This document shows positions 36,112 through 45,835 of a stretch of 64,000 nucleotides of DNA, piece after piece. Under the pieces are notes generated by a model, which did not search any database, was not told where the DNA came from, and saw only the letters and a list, made by a program, of their open reading frames with translations. How positions within the stretch are numbered: position 1 is the stretch's first letter; each line of letters starts with the position of its first letter. The stretch is from positions 1,002,814 through 1,066,813 of the forward strand of contig NZ_QVFV01000001.1 of the NCBI RefSeq assembly GCF_004212215.1, in the 5' to 3' direction. This DNA is from Leptolyngbya iicbica LK (GTDB taxonomy: Bacteria; Cyanobacteriota; Cyanobacteriia; Phormidesmidales; Phormidesmidaceae). The position numbers were made by a program, and so were the translations under genes.

Positions 36112-36798
36112 ATGCAGGGAAAACTGATTGTTTTTGAAGGCGTTGAGGGCAGCGGCAAAAGTACGCAACTGGCTCGGTTGCAGCATTGGTTGGTGGCACA
36201 TTCTGCGTTTCAAAAACTACAGACAGCAGGAATTGTGCCGGAGTTAATCGTGACTCGCGAACCCGGCGGCACAAATCTGGGGCGATCGCTGCGATCGCTG
36301 TTACTCGACCATCAGCCCGAAACGGCCCTGGGTGCTCGTGCTGAACTGTTGCTGTATGCGGCCGATCGCGCTCAGCACATCGAAGAAGTCATTTGTCCGG
36401 CGCTGCAAGCGGGCAGTTGGGTGTTGTGCGATCGCTTCATCGACTCCACCGTGGCGTATCAGGGCTATGGCCGTGGCCTCAGCCTCTCGTTGATTGAGCA
36501 GTTGAATGACATTGCCACGGAGGGCATCTCGGGCGATCTGACCTTTTGGCTCAAACTCGATGCCGCCCAGGGACTCAGCCGCAGTCGCCGCCGGGGATCG
36601 CTAGATCGGATGGAACAGACCCACCTGGAATTTCACCAACAGGTACAGCAAGGCTTTGAAACCTTGGCAGAGCGTCATCCCGAACGGATTGTGACCATTG
36701 ACGCAGCGGTCACCGAAGACACGGTGGCGCAGCAGATTCAAACCATCATGGAGCAAAAGCTGAAGACGTGGTATCGGAAACATTTGCCGATCTCTTAG
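36112..36798 (+). CDS. tmk: Thymidylate kinase
   Basis: Tmk phosphorylates dTMP to dTDP. From the ATG at 36112 the protein is 228 residues with the P-loop GVEGSGKS at 10-17, the DR-containing stretch CDRFIDSTVAYQGYGRG, and the LID region with SRRRGSLDRME. The longer frame from 36058 adds 18 residues absent from the family. The last 31 bases overlap the holB start, so these two genes are coupled, an arrangement common in cyanobacteria. Confidence 0.95.
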   Translation: MQGKLIVFEGVEGSGKSTQLARLQHWLVAHSAFQKLQTAGIVPELIVTREPGGTNLGRSLRSLLLDHQPETALGARAELLLYAADRAQHIEEVICPALQAGSWVLCDRFIDSTVAYQGYGRGLSLSLIEQLNDIATEGISGDLTFWLKLDAAQGLSRSRRRGSLDRMEQTHLEFHQQVQQGFETLAERHPERIVTIDAAVTEDTVAQQIQTIMEQKLKTWYRKHLPIS

Positions 36799-37718
36799 GC
36801 CAAACGACAGCGATTGATTTGCTGAGTCAGGCGATCGCTCAAGCTCAGATTGCTCCCTCCTATTTATTTGCGGGGCCGTCTGGAGTGGGACGACGGTTGG
36901 CCGCACTTCGATTTGCCGAATGCCTGCTCGGCAACGGTTTGAGCCTTGAGCCGACAACGCTGCGGCGACGCATCGCATCCCGCAACCATCCCGATCTACT
37001 GTGGGTCGAGCCCACGTATCTGCACAAAGGCAAGCCCGTCACTGCTGCCGAAGCCGAAGAACTGGATCTGAAACGCAAAAGTCCGCCGCAGATTCGCTTA
37101 GAGCAGATTCGGGAGATTGCCCGATTTTTGGCGCGACCGACCCTGGAAGCGCCGCAAGCCGTGGTGGTCATTGAAGGGGCGGAAACCATGGCCGAAGCGC
37201 CCGCCAATGGATTGCTGAAGACGTTGGAAGAGCCGGGAGCCGCCACCCTGATTTTGCTGGCCGAAGACAGCGCTCAACTCTTGCCCACGATTATTTCTCG
37301 TTGTCAGACGATCCCCTTTCGGCGGTTGGCGGCTGATACGATGAGCAGCATTTTGCAGCAGGCGGGCTACGCAGAGATTTTGCAGCGCCCCGACATCCTC
37401 GCGATGGCCCAGGGCAGCCCCGGTCAGGCGATCTCTGCTTGGGAGCAACTCAACACGATTCCCGACCCTATCCTCGCAGCCCTTAGTCGCCCGCCCAGCA
37501 CCTTGCGTGACGCCCTCGATACCGCGCGACAAGTCAGCAAAGAACTGGATATTGAATCGCAACTCTGGCTAGTGGATTATTTGCAGCATATGACGTGGGA
37601 GCAGCAGCGATCGCCTCAGCCGCTGCAAGCGCTCGAACAAGCCCGCATCCACCTCCGTCGCTTTGTGCAGCCGCGCCTCGTGTGGGAAGTCACGCTAATG
37701 CGCTTCGTCCAACCCTAA
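36768..37718 (+). CDS. holB: DNA polymerase III delta-prime subunit
   Basis: HolB is the clamp-loader delta-prime subunit. The 316-residue protein begins with a GTG at 36768 inside tmk and shows the expected degenerate P-loop GPSGVGRRLA, which lacks the lysine, as delta-prime is catalytically inactive. Other clamp-loader motifs are LLKTLEEPGAATLILL, with the SRC sensor motif in IISRCQTIPFRR. The protein has no zinc finger cysteines, unlike E. coli. It is translationally coupled to tmk. Confidence 0.9.
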   Translation: MVSETFADLLGQTTAIDLLSQAIAQAQIAPSYLFAGPSGVGRRLAALRFAECLLGNGLSLEPTTLRRRIASRNHPDLLWVEPTYLHKGKPVTAAEAEELDLKRKSPPQIRLEQIREIARFLARPTLEAPQAVVVIEGAETMAEAPANGLLKTLEEPGAATLILLAEDSAQLLPTIISRCQTIPFRRLAADTMSSILQQAGYAEILQRPDILAMAQGSPGQAISAWEQLNTIPDPILAALSRPPSTLRDALDTARQVSKELDIESQLWLVDYLQHMTWEQQRSPQPLQALEQARIHLRRFVQPRLVWEVTLMRFVQP

Positions 37719-37903
37719 AGCAATCAGAGTCCTAAATAATGTTGCAAACGGCGATGAAATCGGCGCGACTAGAACCATGAACGCTAAACCAAATAGAGAA
37801 TCGAACAATCAAACTGTTCGGTTTAGGCTTCAGAGCGGCAGCGAACCTGGCTGACGAGTCCGCTGACTCACCCGCTGCGGCGATTTATCTCAGAGCATGA
37901 TTC

Positions 37904-39073
37904 ATGGCCATCAAACAATTGCGCTCCTTATCCGGCACCCAATTTTGGCTGCTGCTGGTCGGTTTGTTGGTGCTGGCCGGGGGCTCGTTTTGGCTGGTGC
38001 GATCGCGGCTGCAAGCGCAACAAGCAGAGGTGGCTGAAACGGCAGCGCCCGCTCCCCAGCGAGTACAAGTGGCGGCACTGGGACGGGTTGAACCAGCAGG
38101 CCGCGTCGTCGATGTCGTCGCGGGCGAAAGTGGTCGCCTGGGCCAACTAGAAGTGGCGGAAGGGGAGGTCGTGCAAGCCGAGCAGATCCTGGCCTATTTA
38201 GACATTTATGCGGTGCGTCGCGCCGAACGGGACTTCGCCGCCAGTCAACTCGCCGAAGCCGAGGCGCTGCTGGTGGCCCAAACCGAGGCCGGGCAAGCCA
38301 CCATTCAAGAAGCAGAAACGCGGATCAGCCAAATTGATCAACCGCAACTGGCCGCTATTGAAGCCCAACAGCGCACCATCGAAAGCCTGCAAGCTGACCT
38401 GCAAATTGCCGAGGCCGATTTGGCCCGCTTTGAAGCGCTGTATGCCGATGGGGCGATCGCCCAGCAAGAGCGCGATCGCCAGCGGGCCACCGTGCAACGT
38501 CTGCGGGAAGAAGTGTTAAGTGCCCAAGCCCGCAAACAAGAACTCACCGTCGCCCGGACCACCAGTCTGGCGAACGCCGACGCCCAGGTCAACAGCCAGA
38601 CCGCCAATTTGCAACTGGCCCAAGCCCAGGTGAATGTCGAGTCTGCCACCCAAAACCTGGCCCTAGCCGAAGCCCGCCTGGAGCAGACCATCGTTCGGGC
38701 TCCCCGCGCCGGGCAAATCTTGCAATTGTATGCGGAACCGGGCGAAGCGGTGACCACTAACGCCCCCATTTTGGCGCTGGGGGACACCCAGCAAATGTAT
38801 GTCGTGGCAGAAGTCTACGAAACGGATGTGTCGCTGGTAGAGCCCGGGCAACGAGCCACCATCACCAGCCGCAACGGGGCCTTTGCTGACGTGCTGACAG
38901 GCACGGTAGAACAGGTGGGTCTGCAAATTTTCAAAAATGACGTGCTGGACGATGACCCCGCCGCCAACGCCGATGCCCGCGTGGTGGAGGTGCGGGTGCG
39001 GGTCGATCAGAGTGAGGTGATTGACGGCCTCACGAATTTGCAGGTGGATGTGGTGATTGATGTGGAGTCGTAG
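37904..39073 (+). CDS. devB: DevB-type HlyD family membrane fusion protein
   Basis: This periplasmic adaptor links the inner membrane exporter to an outer membrane TolC-like channel. The 389-residue protein has one N-terminal membrane helix (about 13-31), a lipoyl half (GRVEPAGRVVDV), a long alpha-helical coiled-coil hairpin (about 95-240, rich in Gln/Ala/Glu) and a second lipoyl half with VRAPRAGQILQLYAEPGE. The beta-barrel follows with EVYETDVSLVEPGQ. In Anabaena DevBCA exports heterocyst glycolipids, and related sets in non-heterocystous strains have other cargo. It is the first gene of a four-gene operon and its stop abuts the next ATG. Confidence 0.92.
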   Translation: MAIKQLRSLSGTQFWLLLVGLLVLAGGSFWLVRSRLQAQQAEVAETAAPAPQRVQVAALGRVEPAGRVVDVVAGESGRLGQLEVAEGEVVQAEQILAYLDIYAVRRAERDFAASQLAEAEALLVAQTEAGQATIQEAETRISQIDQPQLAAIEAQQRTIESLQADLQIAEADLARFEALYADGAIAQQERDRQRATVQRLREEVLSAQARKQELTVARTTSLANADAQVNSQTANLQLAQAQVNVESATQNLALAEARLEQTIVRAPRAGQILQLYAEPGEAVTTNAPILALGDTQQMYVVAEVYETDVSLVEPGQRATITSRNGAFADVLTGTVEQVGLQIFKNDVLDDDPAANADARVVEVRVRVDQSEVIDGLTNLQVDVVIDVES

Positions 39074-40213
39074 ATGCAACGAACGCCCCTCGCCCTCTTA
39101 AACCTGTTGCATGAAAAGACCCGGCTGATTGTCGCGATCGCGGGGGTGGCCTTTGCCGTGCTGCTGATTTTTATGAACCTGGGGTTCCAGGGGGCGCTGC
39201 TCGCCACGACCGTCACTTTCTATGAGCAACTGCAAGCGGATATTTTTCTCACCTCGCCCGAATCTCTCGAAATCAGTTCCACCAAAGCCTTTCCTCGCAC
39301 TCGACTGGTGCAGATCGCCGGGGTAGAAGGGGTCGAGCGGGCCATGCCGCTGTACATGGAATATCTGCTGTGGCGGAATCCTGAGACGCGCATCAGCCGC
39401 GCCATGTTTGTGTTTGGCATCAATCCCCAAGACCCCGTGTTTGGGATGCCCGAGTTGCAAACGCGAGCCGCGCAGCAAGTGCTCGAAACGCCCAACACCG
39501 TGCTGATCGATCGCCTCTCTCGCGAAGAATTTGGTCCCCAGACTGTGGGCTTGGAAACGGAGGCCGATCGCCGCCGCGTCACCATTGGCGGGCAATACAC
39601 CCTGGGGGGCGGATTCGCGGCTGATGGCACCCTGATCATGAGCGACCAGAACTTTATTCGCTTTTTTGCGCCGCGCCCCTTTAGCCAGATCAACCTGGGG
39701 CTCATTCAAGTGGAGTCAGGGGCCAATGTGGACGCGATCGCCACCACCCTGCGTCGCTTGCTGCCCGCTGATGTGCAAGTTCTGACCCGCCGCGAAATGA
39801 TTCAAAACGATTTGCAGTTCTGGCTCCAAACCACCGCGATCGGCTTCATTTTTACCCTCGGCGTGATTGTGTCCTTCATCGTCGGCACGGTGATTGTGTA
39901 TCAGATTCTCTACACCGACATCCGCGACCACATGACCGAATACGCCACCCTCAAAGCCATGGGCTATAGCGGTCGCTATTTATTCGGCGTCGTCCTCCAA
40001 GAAGCCGTCATTCTGGCCATTGCCGGATTTGTGCCCGGCTGGGTGGTCGCTGTGGGGCTATATCGCCTCACCCGCGAGGCGACCAATCTACCGATGATCA
40101 TGACCGTCAACCGCCTGGTGTTGGTCTTAGCCTTGACCGTAGTCATGTGCAGCCTCTCGGGGCTCATTTCCGTGCGCCGCGCCGTCACTGCCGACCCAGC
40201 GGAGGTGTTTTAG
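39074..40213 (+). CDS. devC: DevC-type FtsX-like ABC permease, first copy
   Basis: This is a MacB/FtsX-type permease of 379 residues. One membrane helix at about 17-40 is followed by a large periplasmic domain and three helices near the C-terminus. It begins with RTPLALLNLLHEKTR and ends with SGLISVRRAVTADPAEVF, both typical of DevC. The ATG immediately follows the devB stop. A second, paralogous permease gene follows after 2 bases, so the transporter may be a permease heterodimer. Confidence 0.92.
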   Translation: MQRTPLALLNLLHEKTRLIVAIAGVAFAVLLIFMNLGFQGALLATTVTFYEQLQADIFLTSPESLEISSTKAFPRTRLVQIAGVEGVERAMPLYMEYLLWRNPETRISRAMFVFGINPQDPVFGMPELQTRAAQQVLETPNTVLIDRLSREEFGPQTVGLETEADRRRVTIGGQYTLGGGFAADGTLIMSDQNFIRFFAPRPFSQINLGLIQVESGANVDAIATTLRRLLPADVQVLTRREMIQNDLQFWLQTTAIGFIFTLGVIVSFIVGTVIVYQILYTDIRDHMTEYATLKAMGYSGRYLFGVVLQEAVILAIAGFVPGWVVAVGLYRLTREATNLPMIMTVNRLVLVLALTVVMCSLSGLISVRRAVTADPAEVF

Positions 40214-40215
40214 CC

Positions 40216-41400
40216 ATGCTGACTTGGTGGAAACGGACGCCCCTGGCGTGGCTCAACCTGACCCACGATCGCCGCAAATTTGCCACCTCTATGGCCGGAG
40301 TGGGGTTTGCCGTGTTGCTGATGTTCCTGTTCACCGGCTTTCAAAACGCCCTTTACGACAGCCAAGTCCAGCTCATCAACCGCCTCAACGCCGACATCAT
40401 CATCATCAATCGGCTTAAAAACAACATGTTTGTGCCGTCCGCTTTTGCGCGGCGACGCCTCTATCAGGCTCAGGCGTTGGCCGGAGTCAAGGCCGCTTAT
40501 CCGATGTATATGAGTGATGTGCGCTGGCGCAATCCTGAGACTCGCAAGACGCGGCCCGTGCGCGTCCTCGCCTTTAACCTGGCCGATCCGGTATTGCCCT
40601 TGCCGGGCGTCACCGCGAATCTGGCAGCCCTGCGGCTGCCCAATACGGCGTTAATTGACACCCGCGCCCGGGCCGAGATTGGCCCCCGCGAGGCGGGCAT
40701 TCAGTCCGAGTTGGCGGATCGAGCCATCAAAATTGTCGGCACCTTTAGTCTGGGCACCGACTTTGCCGCGGGCAACGGCAACCTGATCATGAGCGACCAA
40801 AACTTTTTGCGCTATTTTGCCAATCGGGGTCCCGAGGAGGATGAGCGCAGTTTTGCGACGGTAGATATTGGTCTGGTGCAAGTGCAGCCGGGGATCAACG
40901 TGGATGAGATGGTGCAAGCGTTGAGCGACTTTTTGCCCAATGATGTGAAGGTGCTGCGGCGATCTGGTCCCGGCAATAGCTTCGAGGCACAAGAGCGCGA
41001 CTACTGGCGCGAAAGTACCAACATTGCCTTTGTGTTTTCGCTGTTGACGGTGATGAGTTTTTTTGTTGGCATCATTCTCGTTTACCAGATTTTGTATACC
41101 GATGTGGCCGATCACTGGCAGGAATATGCCACCCTCAAGGCCATGGGCTACAGCAATCGCTTTTTGTTCACCGTTGTCATTCAAGAAGCGTTGATTCTCT
41201 CGGTGCTGGGCTTCATTCCGGGCCTTCTGGTGAGCCGCTTGCTTTACACAGCTGCCAGCAATGCCATCGGGCTCGTGTTTCTCATGACGCCGGGCCGCAT
41301 CGCCCAAATGTATCTGGCGACGTTCGCCATGTGTTTGATTTCCGGGGCGATCGCCGTGCGCAAGGTCCAGTCCACTGATCCTGCTGAGGTATTTGGCTAA
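40216..41400 (+). CDS. devC: DevC-type FtsX-like ABC permease, second copy
   Basis: This 394-residue paralogue of the preceding gene shares RTPLAWLNLTHDRRKFATSM at the start, the MSDQNFLRYFA region and the KVQSTDPAEVFG end. It differs in the periplasmic middle. The longer frame from 40147 adds 23 residues in the previous gene, so the ATG at 40216, just after the devC stop, is preferred. Its TAA overlaps the devA ATG by one base, indicating coupling. Two different permeases argue for an asymmetric complex, though alternate use is possible. Confidence 0.92.
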   Translation: MLTWWKRTPLAWLNLTHDRRKFATSMAGVGFAVLLMFLFTGFQNALYDSQVQLINRLNADIIIINRLKNNMFVPSAFARRRLYQAQALAGVKAAYPMYMSDVRWRNPETRKTRPVRVLAFNLADPVLPLPGVTANLAALRLPNTALIDTRARAEIGPREAGIQSELADRAIKIVGTFSLGTDFAAGNGNLIMSDQNFLRYFANRGPEEDERSFATVDIGLVQVQPGINVDEMVQALSDFLPNDVKVLRRSGPGNSFEAQERDYWRESTNIAFVFSLLTVMSFFVGIILVYQILYTDVADHWQEYATLKAMGYSNRFLFTVVIQEALILSVLGFIPGLLVSRLLYTAASNAIGLVFLMTPGRIAQMYLATFAMCLISGAIAVRKVQSTDPAEVFG

Positions 41401-42188
41401 TGGCAAATTCCCCATCACCTGAGTCCAGCGCTTCGGGCACCGTCACTTCGACGTCCAGCGCTGTGCAGATTCGCAATCTCAACTACTCGTTTGGGCTGGG
41501 TGATCTCACGAAGCAGGTCTTGTTCGACATCAATTTAGACCTGCCCCGCGGCCAAATTGTGATTATGACGGGACCGTCTGGCTCCGGCAAAACGACGCTA
41601 CTGACGCTGATTGGCGCACTACGCACCACCCACGAAGGCAGCCTGCAAGTGCTCGATCAGGAAATTGTGGGGCTCAGTCGCCGCCGACTGGTGAGCGTAC
41701 GCCGCCAGATCGGCTTCATTTTTCAGGCGCACAATCTGTTTGCATCCCTCACCGCCTCCCAGAATGTGGAAATGGCGGTGGAATTACAGGGGCAGTACGG
41801 GACCAAGCGATCGCAATCCGTGGAAATTCTCAGCGAACTGGGCCTCAGCGATCGCGTCGACTACAAGCCCGACTCCCTTTCTGGCGGGCAAAAGCAGCGA
41901 GTCGCGATCGCCCGCGCCCTGGTGAACCAGCCGCCCTTAATTCTCGCCGACGAACCCACCGCCGCCCTGGATAAGAAATCGGGTCGCGACGTCGTCACCC
42001 TCATGCAAAAACTCGCCAAAGAAGAGAACCGCACCATTCTCATGGTCACCCACGACAACCGCATTCTGGATGTGGCCGATCGCATCATCAACCTGGTGGA
42101 CGGTCGCCTGGAATCTGACGATACCCTCGATACCTTTGTCAGCACCCACGATCCCAAAAGTCTTGATCGCCGCATGTTCATCATGTAG
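41400..42188 (+). CDS. devA: DevA-type ABC transporter ATP-binding protein
   Basis: This 262-residue ATPase drives the DevBC exporter. Walker A GPSGSGKT is at 58-65, the ABC signature LSGGQ at 160-164, and Walker B ILADEPT at 181-187. Residues 95-110 contain the RRQIGFIFQAHNLF Q-loop stretch of the MacB/LolD class. The first 20 residues are a Ser/Thr-rich extension. It overlaps the second devC by one base and closes the operon. Confidence 0.93.
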   Translation: MANSPSPESSASGTVTSTSSAVQIRNLNYSFGLGDLTKQVLFDINLDLPRGQIVIMTGPSGSGKTTLLTLIGALRTTHEGSLQVLDQEIVGLSRRRLVSVRRQIGFIFQAHNLFASLTASQNVEMAVELQGQYGTKRSQSVEILSELGLSDRVDYKPDSLSGGQKQRVAIARALVNQPPLILADEPTAALDKKSGRDVVTLMQKLAKEENRTILMVTHDNRILDVADRIINLVDGRLESDDTLDTFVSTHDPKSLDRRMFIM

Positions 42189-42580
42189 AGCGCCCAATCT
42201 GTTATGGCAGGCGCGCTGCCGAGTAACTACCGGCAACGAGCCCAGCAGTCGGTAAATTATCTGACGTGATAGGTTACCAGCATCACTGTGGCCAGCTGTC
42301 CATTAGCGTAAAAATGGATTCGTACAGCAAACCTGTAGCCTCTGGCCTATCTGCGGGCATCTTAAGCCCATTCCGTCTTTCTCCCCTCGGGGATTGATCG
42401 CTAGCTTGAGCCAGCCAGCCGGCCCAGCGCGATCGGCGTCTACCGACCCCCCAACCCCGTTCGCCATGCTGACCCCCATCGTTGGCCTCCGCAGTTGCTG
42501 GAATGCCCGTTTCCAGACTGCCAAGGCAAGCGGCGGGGCTGACGTTTCGTTACGGTTTTGCCCCGCCATTCACTAGCTTA
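42189..42580. other. Spacer before the permease-kinase gene
   Basis: This 392-base region holds no recognisable gene. A 27-codon frame at about 42311 (ATGGATTCGTACAGC start) and an 88-codon minus-strand frame are both without support. No strong hairpin was seen. The open frame of the kinase extends into this region to a TTG at 42482, without a ribosome site. Confidence 0.45.
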
Positions 42581-45448
42581 ATGACTGCCAGCCCGCCACC
42601 CATTTCTCGCTTACCGCGTAGCCTCAGTTCATTTGAAACTTGGGGCTTTGGCTTAACCGGTTTGCTGCTGTGGCTCGGCATCGCCCCGGCTATGCAAATC
42701 GAATTAGGCTGGCAAGCCCTCGCAGTCTGGCTACCCGGCACGGTGGTCGGCATGTTGATTAATCTGCAAGTGCAACGGTTGGGCCAACAATGGGCGGACT
42801 TGGCGGGGGGCACCCCCAGCTATCTGAGTCGGTTATGGCCGGAGGCTCCCTGGTTGGCGACCTATGGCGCGCTGGGCTACTACATCAGCTGGGTGGCCGT
42901 GTTGCCGGTGAATGCGATCGTGCTGACCGATTTGGTGCAGGCCAATCTCGCTCCCTTTGGTATTGACTGTCCTACCGTCCCGTTACAGGTGGGGTTTACC
43001 GCGATCGCCTTTATCGTGGCCTTTAGTGGCACCCGGGCGTTGGGCGTATTGCATTTATTTTTTGTCGTCCCCGCTGTCTCTCTCGTCTTGCTCTTTTGCC
43101 TGCAAGGCATTGGCTGGGTCGCGCTCTCGCAAACCGTGTCCGAAATCACCTGGGGCACCTTTGCGATCGGCGACTGGGCCAAGTGGTATGTCGTCGCCAG
43201 CTATGCCGTCTATGCCTGCGAAAGTGGCGCGGCCTTTGTCGCCGACAGCCGCTATCCGCAAAAAACGCTGCAAATTTTACCGATCGCCGCCGCGCTCATT
43301 CCCATCGTTTATCTAGTGGGCAGTTGGCTCTTGCTGCAGTTGGGCTCTGCCGATGCCGACATCACCACCCCCTATGAGCAGCTGCTAGCCGCCAGTCCCT
43401 TTTGGGGTGAAGGGGCAGCGTTTGTGGTGACGTTTTTGCTCGCGTCGGCGAGTTTGCTGAGCTGTGCCACAGCGGTCTCCAACAGCCCTCGGATGCTCTA
43501 CCAACTGTCCCTCGATGGCCAGTTGCCGCCCGTATTTGCCCAGGTCTCGCGCCAGGGCATTTTGGGCGTCGGCTTACTGGTGACCATGATGCTGAGCATC
43601 GCCTTTCTCTGGTGGGGCGACATCGCTCAGATTGTCTTTGTCACCGGACTCGGCTGGTTAGTCTCGTTTGTCATCTTTCACGGGGGGCTCTGGCGGCAGC
43701 GGCAGCAAGCCTATGTGCGCTGGGCGCGGGCTTCGCTAGTCTTTGCCATCCTCGAAGGGCTGATCGTCATGGTCGGCGGCATCGCCTGGAACAGCTTCGA
43801 TCTGGTGTTGGGGTTGTTGCTACCTTTGGGCATTTGGGCGATTTGCCAACTCGTCGGGCTGATCCCAGCCGCTGGGTGGCACTGGGGAGAGCGCGATCGC
43901 CCTTTCTCCCATACCCTCAATGCCCCTCAACAAGACTGGGCCCTGGTGCAAATTGGCGGGCTGATCGGGTTGCTCAGCGGGGCCATGACGGTGAGTTGGT
44001 TCATCCATGGTCAAATCGATCGCTTGCCGCTCACCAATCAGGTCAATGTCTTGGTGGTGGTGCTGATGATTGGCGCCGCCGTGGGAGTGGCGATCGCCGG
44101 ATGGACGACCCTGCCCCAAATCACCCTGATTGGGGCCGCCCGGGAACAAGCCGAGCAATTTTTCAACATGGCCGCCGATAGTATTCTCGTCTTGCAGACC
44201 GACGGCACCATTCTGCAAGCGAATGCCGCCAGTCAATCCCTATTTCAATCCGATGAGGCGGCTTTGCAAGGGCGATCGCTGTACGCCCTGTTACCCGACC
44301 TGCGCCCCACCGCCGACGTACGTGGCCCCACGATCAATGTGCCCCTCACCGTTCAGCTAGCCAGCCACACCCTCGAAGTCACCCTGTCTAACGCGATGGT
44401 TGATCCGGTTAGTGACGTTCCCACCCCGACTGAACAGCTGGTCGCGGTCATTCGTGATATCACCGAGCGCCAAGCTGCCGAAGATGCGCTGCGCCAAAAA
44501 GCCACCGAACTGCAACAGCTCCTCACTCGCCTCACCCAAACTCAAAGCCAACTCGTCCAAGCCGAAAAGATGTCGAGCCTGGGGCAACTGGTCGCCGGGG
44601 TCGCCCACGAAATCAACAATCCGCTCTCCTTTATCGCTGGCAACATTGACTTTGCTCAGGACTATGCGCTGGATCTGATGCAGGCGATCGAGGTGTATCA
44701 AAAGACCTATCCCAACCCGCCAGCCAATGTCACCCAGACGCTCAGCCGCCTGGATGTTGATTTTCTCTGCAAAGACTTTCCCAAACTGCTGGCATCTATG
44801 CAGGATGGCTCCCAGCGTATTCTCAGCATTGTGCAAAGCTTGAAAAACTTTTCCCGTCATGAAGAATCCCCCACCAAGGAGGTCAATCTCTATCACGGCC
44901 TGGAAAGCTCGCTTGTCATTTTGCGCAATCGATTAAAGGCCAGTGGCCCTCGCCCCGAAATCAAGGTCGTCCAGCAGTTAGCGCCGCTGCCCCTGGTGGA
45001 ATGCTTTCCTTCGGCGGTCAACCAAGTGCTGATGAACCTGCTGGTGAATGCGATCGACGCCCTGGAATCAGTGGCGCTGAACGAGACCGACACCCCCACC
45101 ATCACTATCACCGGCCAACCGCAAACCTACGACAATGTGCCAGGGGTCGCCCTCACCGTTGCGGACAATGGCCCTGGCATCCCGGAGCATTTGCGCGATC
45201 GCCTCTGCGATCCGTTTTTTACCACCAAGCCCATTGGCAAAGGCACCGGACTGGGCCTTGCCATCAGCTATCAGGTCATTGTGGACAACCATCAGGGGCG
45301 TTTCACCATTGAGAGCGAACCCGGTCAGGGCGCCCAATTTCACATCTGGTTACCACAGTCGTTACAGTCCCGCCCCCCAAGCGCGCCGCTCACTGACCCG
45401 CCCTCTCAAACGGCAGCAGGCGTCGCCGCGACTGAAGCGGGCTCGTAG
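42581..45448 (+). CDS. APC-type permease / PAS / histidine kinase fusion
   Basis: One 955-residue polypeptide joins a transporter to a sensor kinase. Residues 20-510 hold about 14 membrane helices, with [20 protein letters not shown] (301-320) typical of amino acid/polyamine/organocation transporters. A PAS domain follows (about 524-630, with [20 protein letters not shown]), then a short coiled coil. The kinase has an H-box His676 in [12 protein letters not shown], an N-box with Asn814, Asn819 and Asn823, G1 DNGPGIP (862-868), and G2 [11 protein letters not shown] (886-896). All catalytic landmarks are intact. The ATG at 42581 leads directly into the membrane part; the TTG start at 42482 would add 33 residues. 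No response regulator is adjacent, so its partner lies elsewhere. Its substrate and signal are unknown. Confidence 0.9.
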   Translation: MTASPPPISRLPRSLSSFETWGFGLTGLLLWLGIAPAMQIELGWQALAVWLPGTVVGMLINLQVQRLGQQWADLAGGTPSYLSRLWPEAPWLATYGALGYYISWVAVLPVNAIVLTDLVQANLAPFGIDCPTVPLQVGFTAIAFIVAFSGTRALGVLHLFFVVPAVSLVLLFCLQGIGWVALSQTVSEITWGTFAIGDWAKWYVVASYAVYACESGAAFVADSRYPQKTLQILPIAAALIPIVYLVGSWLLLQLGSADADITTPYEQLLAASPFWGEGAAFVVTFLLASASLLSCATAVSNSPRMLYQLSLDGQLPPVFAQVSRQGILGVGLLVTMMLSIAFLWWGDIAQIVFVTGLGWLVSFVIFHGGLWRQRQQAYVRWARASLVFAILEGLIVMVGGIAWNSFDLVLGLLLPLGIWAICQLVGLIPAAGWHWGERDRPFSHTLNAPQQDWALVQIGGLIGLLSGAMTVSWFIHGQIDRLPLTNQVNVLVVVLMIGAAVGVAIAGWTTLPQITLIGAAREQAEQFFNMAADSILVLQTDGTILQANAASQSLFQSDEAALQGRSLYALLPDLRPTADVRGPTINVPLTVQLASHTLEVTLSNAMVDPVSDVPTPTEQLVAVIRDITERQAAEDALRQKATELQQLLTRLTQTQSQLVQAEKMSSLGQLVAGVAHEINNPLSFIAGNIDFAQDYALDLMQAIEVYQKTYPNPPANVTQTLSRLDVDFLCKDFPKLLASMQDGSQRILSIVQSLKNFSRHEESPTKEVNLYHGLESSLVILRNRLKASGPRPEIKVVQQLAPLPLVECFPSAVNQVLMNLLVNAIDALESVALNETDTPTITITGQPQTYDNVPGVALTVADNGPGIPEHLRDRLCDPFFTTKPIGKGTGLGLAISYQVIVDNHQGRFTIESEPGQGAQFHIWLPQSLQSRPPSAPLTDPPSQTAAGVAATEAGS

Positions 45449-45780
45449 AGATATTCAAACCAGTTGCCATCGGGGTCTTTGCCGTAGAAAGAGGCCGTGC
45501 CATCCCGATGCTCGTGAATTTCGGTAACAAAGACCCCGTCAGCTTTGAGGCGAGCATAGGCAGTATCGACTTCGGCGCGATCGCTAAACACAAAGCCAAA
45601 ATGCGGGCCCGCCTGTTCATAATTCGGGCTGAGTAGGGCCAGACCATCTTCCCCCGCTTTGACGTAAGCCCAATCTTTGTCATGCCAGGCGACTTCCATC
45701 CCTAAGCCCTGGTAAAACGTCACCGCCCGATCAATGTCTTCTACACAAATGGCTACATGGCCGAGACGAGAGGGTTTCAT
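45406..45780 (-). CDS. VOC family (glyoxalase-like) protein
   Basis: This 124-residue protein is a vicinal-oxygen-chelate superfamily member with the glyoxalase fold. It has LGHVAICVEDIDRAVTFYQ at the start, with the metal His near residue 8, and the C-terminal [13 protein letters not shown] motif with an acidic ligand. It may be a lactoylglutathione lyase or a dioxygenase-like relative; the metal ligands alone do not decide. It is convergent with the permease-kinase gene, overlapping its last 43 bases. Confidence 0.85.
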   Translation of the reverse strand: MKPSRLGHVAICVEDIDRAVTFYQGLGMEVAWHDKDWAYVKAGEDGLALLSPNYEQAGPHFGFVFSDRAEVDTAYARLKADGVFVTEIHEHRDGTASFYGKDPDGNWFEYLYEPASVAATPAAV

Positions 45781-45835
45781 ATGCGCGTAAACCTGTATTC
45801 AATCCATCATTTCCATTGTAAAAGGGGGCCATCCT

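Noticed and set aside
40651-41418. A 255-codon minus-strand frame across the second devC
   Set aside because: It is antisense to a clear permease gene, and its His/Gln-rich composition is that of a shadow frame.
42311-42394. A 27-codon frame in the spacer before the permease-kinase
   Set aside because: No ribosome site, no known small-protein family and no second line of evidence.
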